From Caldilineaceae bacterium bin34 (lineage in GTDB: Bacteria; Chloroflexota; Anaerolineae; Caldilineales; Caldilineaceae), in the NCBI GenBank assembly GCA_002238555.1, contig MPMO01000045.1:1-43405 (forward strand): a stretch of 43,405 nt of DNA, written 5' to 3'. The notes beneath the pieces are model-generated. The model did not search any database. It worked only from the letters and a program-made list of their open reading frames with translations, and was not told the origin of the DNA. Position numbers and translations under genes: made by a program. This document shows positions 40,380 through 43,405 of the stretch, piece by piece. Position 1 is the first letter of the stretch. Every line of letters begins with the position of its first letter.

Positions 40380-42635
40380 TCAACCTACCTTGGGGCTGCC
40401 TGCCTGACCTTCATCGTTTCCGCCCCAACACCTTGCGGTTTGGCTCGGTTTCAGGAGCACACAAACATGCCATAGGCCCACACTGATCTCACTGACGGTA
40501 CCCAGATCCGAGGGAACCATATGGGGATTTTCAGGAATGCCTCCTGCCTCTCCCCAGCAGACCGCGGTGTCAACGGGGTTATTGGCCCTGATGGCACAGA
40601 TAAAGGTTCCAAACTGCGCCGCGGCGAGAAGCTTGGCCGTAAGATTGGAAGGAACCGTCAATTGCCCGTTGGAGTTGCTTCCCCAGCAGGCTACACTATC
40701 GTCCGCCTTGATGGCACACGTGAAGAGAGTGGTGAAGTTAGTGCTAGGGGCTCCTCCCAGCGCAACCCCCTTGACGGTGCCCAGATTACTTGGCACATCT
40801 GTCGCATCGTCATCATTGGGTCCCCAGCAGACCAGGGTGTCATCCAACTTGATGGCACAAGTGTGGTATCCGCTGGTTTTAACTGCCTTGACGGTGCCCA
40901 GATTGTTTGGCACATCCGCCTGACCGTTAACGTTGCTTCCCCAGCAGACCAGGGTGTCATCCAACTTGATGGCGCAAGCATTCGGTTCGACAACACTGAT
41001 CGCCTTGACGGTGCCCAAATTTTCCGGTTGCGTACTGGCAAATGACCCTCTCCTTCCCCAGCAATCCAAGGTGTCATCCAACTTGATGGCGCACATCGAT
41101 TCGTTTCCATTTGAGAACGCCTTGTAGGCAACAGCTGAATATACCCCGCGTCCATCTACGCGCCCCGGTGCATTGGAAATAATGCGTCCGTCGCCCCAAC
41201 ACTGGATGAAGCCATCGTTTTGCCTCAACCCACACGAATCCAAAGTGGACACCCCCAGGCTCGTCATAGGGGGAGGGGAGAGGTCCCGAAGGCGCCAGCA
41301 TTCAACAGTCCCGTCCTGCTTGCGGCCACAGGAGTGCACGGTCCCGGCTTCGACTTCCTCCCAGCCTCGCCCGGACGGAACCGAGCGGCGCTGACCGTAG
41401 CGATCATCACCCCAGCAGGTTGTGGTGTTCCCAGTGGTTACGGCACAGGTATGGAAACGTCCGGCACTCAACGACTTGACCGTCGCGAGGCTTGGGGGCA
41501 CATTCGCTTGGCCGAATTCATTCCATCCCCAACACGCCACTGTGTCATCTTTCCTGATGGCACAGTTGTGGTAATCACCCGTGGCCAGAGCCCGGAATGG
41601 TCCCAGGTCAGCTGGCACATCCGCTTGGCCGCGTTGCAGAGCACGTTGATTAGCACCCCAGCATTGCACTTGCCCATCGAGCTGAAGACCACAGGTGTGA
41701 GTTAAACCACCGCCAACGGAGTGGAACTGACCGCTGGGTGCCGAAGCCTGACCCCAATAGTCATCGCCCCAACACTGCACCGTGTTGTCCTCCTTCTTGA
41801 CGGCACAATTGTGATACTCACCGACATTGAGCATAGTGACGGATCCCAAGTCCTGCGGCACCGTGAAATCCCGCCAACTGCTGTTCGTGCCCCAGCATTC
41901 AACGGTGTCGGTGTCCTGCAGGACCGCACAGCCATGGTATCGTCCCATGCCGACCGCTTTGAACATGCCACTCGGGGGCGTACGATCGTCAGGATTCGGG
42001 CCTACATATTTGCCCACTATGTCGTCTTCGATTTCCAGATTGCCGTTGTTTCCGATCCAATACGACAAATTGTATCCTGCTGCCACGCTGGACCGGGGGG
42101 GCGGAAGCAACGTGAAGGGCCGGGGGGGCGGAGGCGGGAGATTGACAGACTGGACCGTGGTCGCTTCCGTGTCCGACCGCGTCCGGTTCCAGGACCGTGT
42201 CTGGGTGGCCCACAGCCGGACGTAGCTGATCTCGCTGAGCAGATGCTGCTGGCGGGTGATGGCTTCGTGTTCCGGAAGAGGATGCCAATCCCGTGTGCAC
42301 TCAGCGCAGAACAGAGGCTGCCGACGGGTGATGGCTGCGGTAATCTCCAGATCGCGGCCCCGCGACAGGCCGTCGACGAGGATCTGGGAGGTGGTCGGCC
42401 GTGCTTGCCGGACGGTGGTGGTCGAGCCGTCGTCGACGATCACGGTGATGAACGTCTCGACGAAAAGGGGCCTGGGGCCCAGCTTGGAGGTGTTCACCCG
42501 TTCCCAGGATACTTTGAGTTCCCCCGCCTTCAGGGTGCGTTCCGCTCGGAGTTCCTGGGGGCCCGGCATCGGATGCGGGCAAACCCGGTAGTGCGTGGCG
42601 AAGCGCTCGGCGTCGGCCTGCGCATCCAGGGCCAT
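40380..42635 (-). CDS. RCC1-repeat beta-propeller protein with FN3-like N-terminal domain
   Basis: 751 residues. The N-terminal 190 residues resemble a fibronectin III-like domain (TLKAGELKVSWERVN; QILVDGLSRGRDLEITAAIT) and a proline-rich linker (LPPPPPRPFTLLPPP). Then about 13 RCC1-type repeats follow, each with the pattern H-x-CAI-x2-DDT-x-x-CWG and spaced by about 35-45 residues, enough for about two seven-bladed propellers. Each repeat has a cysteine pair, which suggests an exported protein, yet no signal peptide is present. Upstream, after a stop, lies a run of ten Gs (minus strand) with an ATG in front of it that is out of frame by one base. The N-terminus may therefore be truncated or switchable. 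Function unknown. Confidence 0.85.
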   Translation of the reverse strand: MALDAQADAERFATHYRVCPHPMPGPQELRAERTLKAGELKVSWERVNTSKLGPRPLFVETFITVIVDDGSTTTVRQARPTTSQILVDGLSRGRDLEITAAITRRQPLFCAECTRDWHPLPEHEAITRQQHLLSEISYVRLWATQTRSWNRTRSDTEATTVQSVNLPPPPPRPFTLLPPPRSSVAAGYNLSYWIGNNGNLEIEDDIVGKYVGPNPDDRTPPSGMFKAVGMGRYHGCAVLQDTDTVECWGTNSSWRDFTVPQDLGSVTMLNVGEYHNCAVKKEDNTVQCWGDDYWGQASAPSGQFHSVGGGLTHTCGLQLDGQVQCWGANQRALQRGQADVPADLGPFRALATGDYHNCAIRKDDTVACWGWNEFGQANVPPSLATVKSLSAGRFHTCAVTTGNTTTCWGDDRYGQRRSVPSGRGWEEVEAGTVHSCGRKQDGTVECWRLRDLSPPPMTSLGVSTLDSCGLRQNDGFIQCWGDGRIISNAPGRVDGRGVYSAVAYKAFSNGNESMCAIKLDDTLDCWGRRGSFASTQPENLGTVKAISVVEPNACAIKLDDTLVCWGSNVNGQADVPNNLGTVKAVKTSGYHTCAIKLDDTLVCWGPNDDDATDVPSNLGTVKGVALGGAPSTNFTTLFTCAIKADDSVACWGSNSNGQLTVPSNLTAKLLAAAQFGTFICAIRANNPVDTAVCWGEAGGIPENPHMVPSDLGTVSEISVGLWHVCVLLKPSQTARCWGGNDEGQAGSPKVG

Positions 42636-42652
42636 CCAGTTCAGGAGGAGTA

Positions 42653-42662
42653 CCCCCCCCCC
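42653..42662. repeat. Homopolymer of ten C (G on the coding strand)
   Basis: A C10 run between 42653 and 42662 lies 18 bases upstream of the RCC1 gene start. On the coding strand it reads ATG followed by nine G; one extra G would place that ATG in frame with the RCC1 protein (MGGGVLLLNWMALDA). Confidence 0.8.
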
Positions 42663-42893
42663 ATATAAGAACTAATATTCTATTATTGAGTGTTCGGGGC
42701 AATTGAACTTTAGCTTGACAGGACCCCGAGCGGATAGCTCCGTTTCGGCTCGCGGGTCGATGGGTCCAGGACACCTGCAGCAGACTCCGATTCCGCGTGT
42801 GCGCCGAAGAGGGCCCTGGAGACTGCTGTATGGTGCATGCCACCAATAATATGCTAATTCGACATCAAATGTAACTATCACTGCAACGAGAAG

Positions 42894-43405
42894 TTAGGGT
42901 GGCTGTTGCGCCCGGCGTCGCCGCTCGTGGGAGCGGGCGGCGGCCGCATTGCGGGCCGCGCGGCCTTGCAGGCGCGCCAGGACCTCCGCCAGCCTTCGCC
43001 GTCCGTCCCGCCGCAGGCTGCGAAACAGGGCCAGCACGGCTTCCAGGGCCTCCGCCACCTGGTACAGGGTCAGGCCGGGCCGTTTTTTTTTAGTGCCAGC
43101 TTGCCCTGCAGCAGGAAGAAGTGCAGGAGCAGGCACAGGGTCATGTGGCGATGCCAGCCCTGCCAGCTGCGGCCCTCGTAGTCGCCCAGGCCCAGCAGTT
43201 GCTTGCCCTCCTGGAAGCAGGTCTCGATGGCCCAGCGCGTACCGGTCAGGCGCGCCAGACGGGCCGGCTGGACCCGGCGCGGCGCATGGCACAGGAACAC
43301 CCGGGCCCGGTCGGCGCCGGGTGGGCGGCGCAGCACCAGCCAGACGTCGGGGCCCGGCAGGCCGCCGCGGGAGGCGACCCCCCGCCGGATGGCGAAGTCG
43401 GCGTA
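42894..43405 (-). CDS. DDE transposase C-terminal part (IS701/IS4-like), cut by window edge, with slippery site
   Basis: The frame enters from the right edge and carries RLARLTGTRWAIETCFQEGK and QLLGLGDYEGRSWQGWHRHM, with the catalytic glutamate in the W-x-IE-x2-F-x-EGK block, as in IS701-like transposases. It reaches a run of nine A at 43091-43083 and, in that frame, stops at LALKKNGPA. The -1 frame continues KKRPGLTLYQVAEALEAVLA and ends at 42894. The heptamer A-AAA-AAC is in register, so either programmed -1 frameshifting or slippage joins the parts; a decayed frameshift is the alternative. The left end of the IS should lie near 42860-42890. Confidence 0.75.
   Translation of the reverse strand, partial: RRLRHPAGGRLPRRPAGPRRLAGAAPPTRRRPGPGVPVPCAAPGPAGPSGAPDRYALGHRDLLPGGQATAGPGRLRGPQLAGLASPHDPVPAPALLPAAGQAGTKKKRPGLTLYQVAEALEAVLALFRSLRRDGRRRLAEVLARLQGRAARNAAAARSHERRRRAQQPP

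Overview
The window comes from a GC-rich bacterium. The solute-binding protein, the two sugar-type permeases, the RCC1-repeat protein and the style of the CRISPR modules fit Chloroflexota, perhaps a Caldilinea-like lineage; this is an inference from protein flavour and no rRNA is present. About 31 kb (1-32150) is a CRISPR-Cas island full of insertion sequences. The remaining 11 kb is ordinary chromosome.

Left part (1-9747): a partial IS630-like transposase, a small coiled-coil/membrane protein and a transposase remnant precede a nine-gene plus-strand operon that reads as a type III-D effector. Its order is cas10 without HD domain, cas7, csx10, a likely cas11, an unknown gene, cas7, cas7, csx19 and a further cas7-like gene. 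Most neighbours overlap by 1-4 bases.

Middle (10061-17780): a relic of a NYN-nuclease gene, a leader, a 32-repeat CRISPR array, an intact NYN-domain gene on the opposite strand, a truncated cas1, an intact cas2, and a second leader split by an ISAs1-like element that itself carries an IS5-like element. A 4-repeat array follows.

Next (17994-26378): a minus-strand type III-B operon, read as csx1-like, cmr1, cmr2, cmr3, cmr4, cmr5, cmr6. The first gene encodes an unusual CARF-HEPN-CARF protein. Both Cas10 proteins keep GGDD and lack HD, so both complexes are predicted to cut target RNA and make cyclic oligoadenylate. The CARF-HEPN protein is the only evident receptor.

Then (26400-32150): relic CRISPR repeats around a dead ISAs1 copy, a second small membrane protein paralogous to the first, a third leader, a 28-repeat array ending in a deleted 29th repeat, a broken NYN copy, and a higBA toxin-antitoxin pair. 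The three arrays share one 36-bp repeat but differ in the loop of its palindrome. Each leader carries the same 13-bp-stem hairpin. Leader, array, trailer and NYN gene therefore look like one cassette copied several times. No cas6 was found.

Right part (32210-43405): a sugar ABC transporter operon without ATPase, a MaoC-like hydratase, a nitrilase-family amidase, a Uma2-like protein, a multi-span membrane protein, an RCC1-repeat protein beside a ten-base homopolymer, and a partial transposase with a slippery A-run at the window edge.
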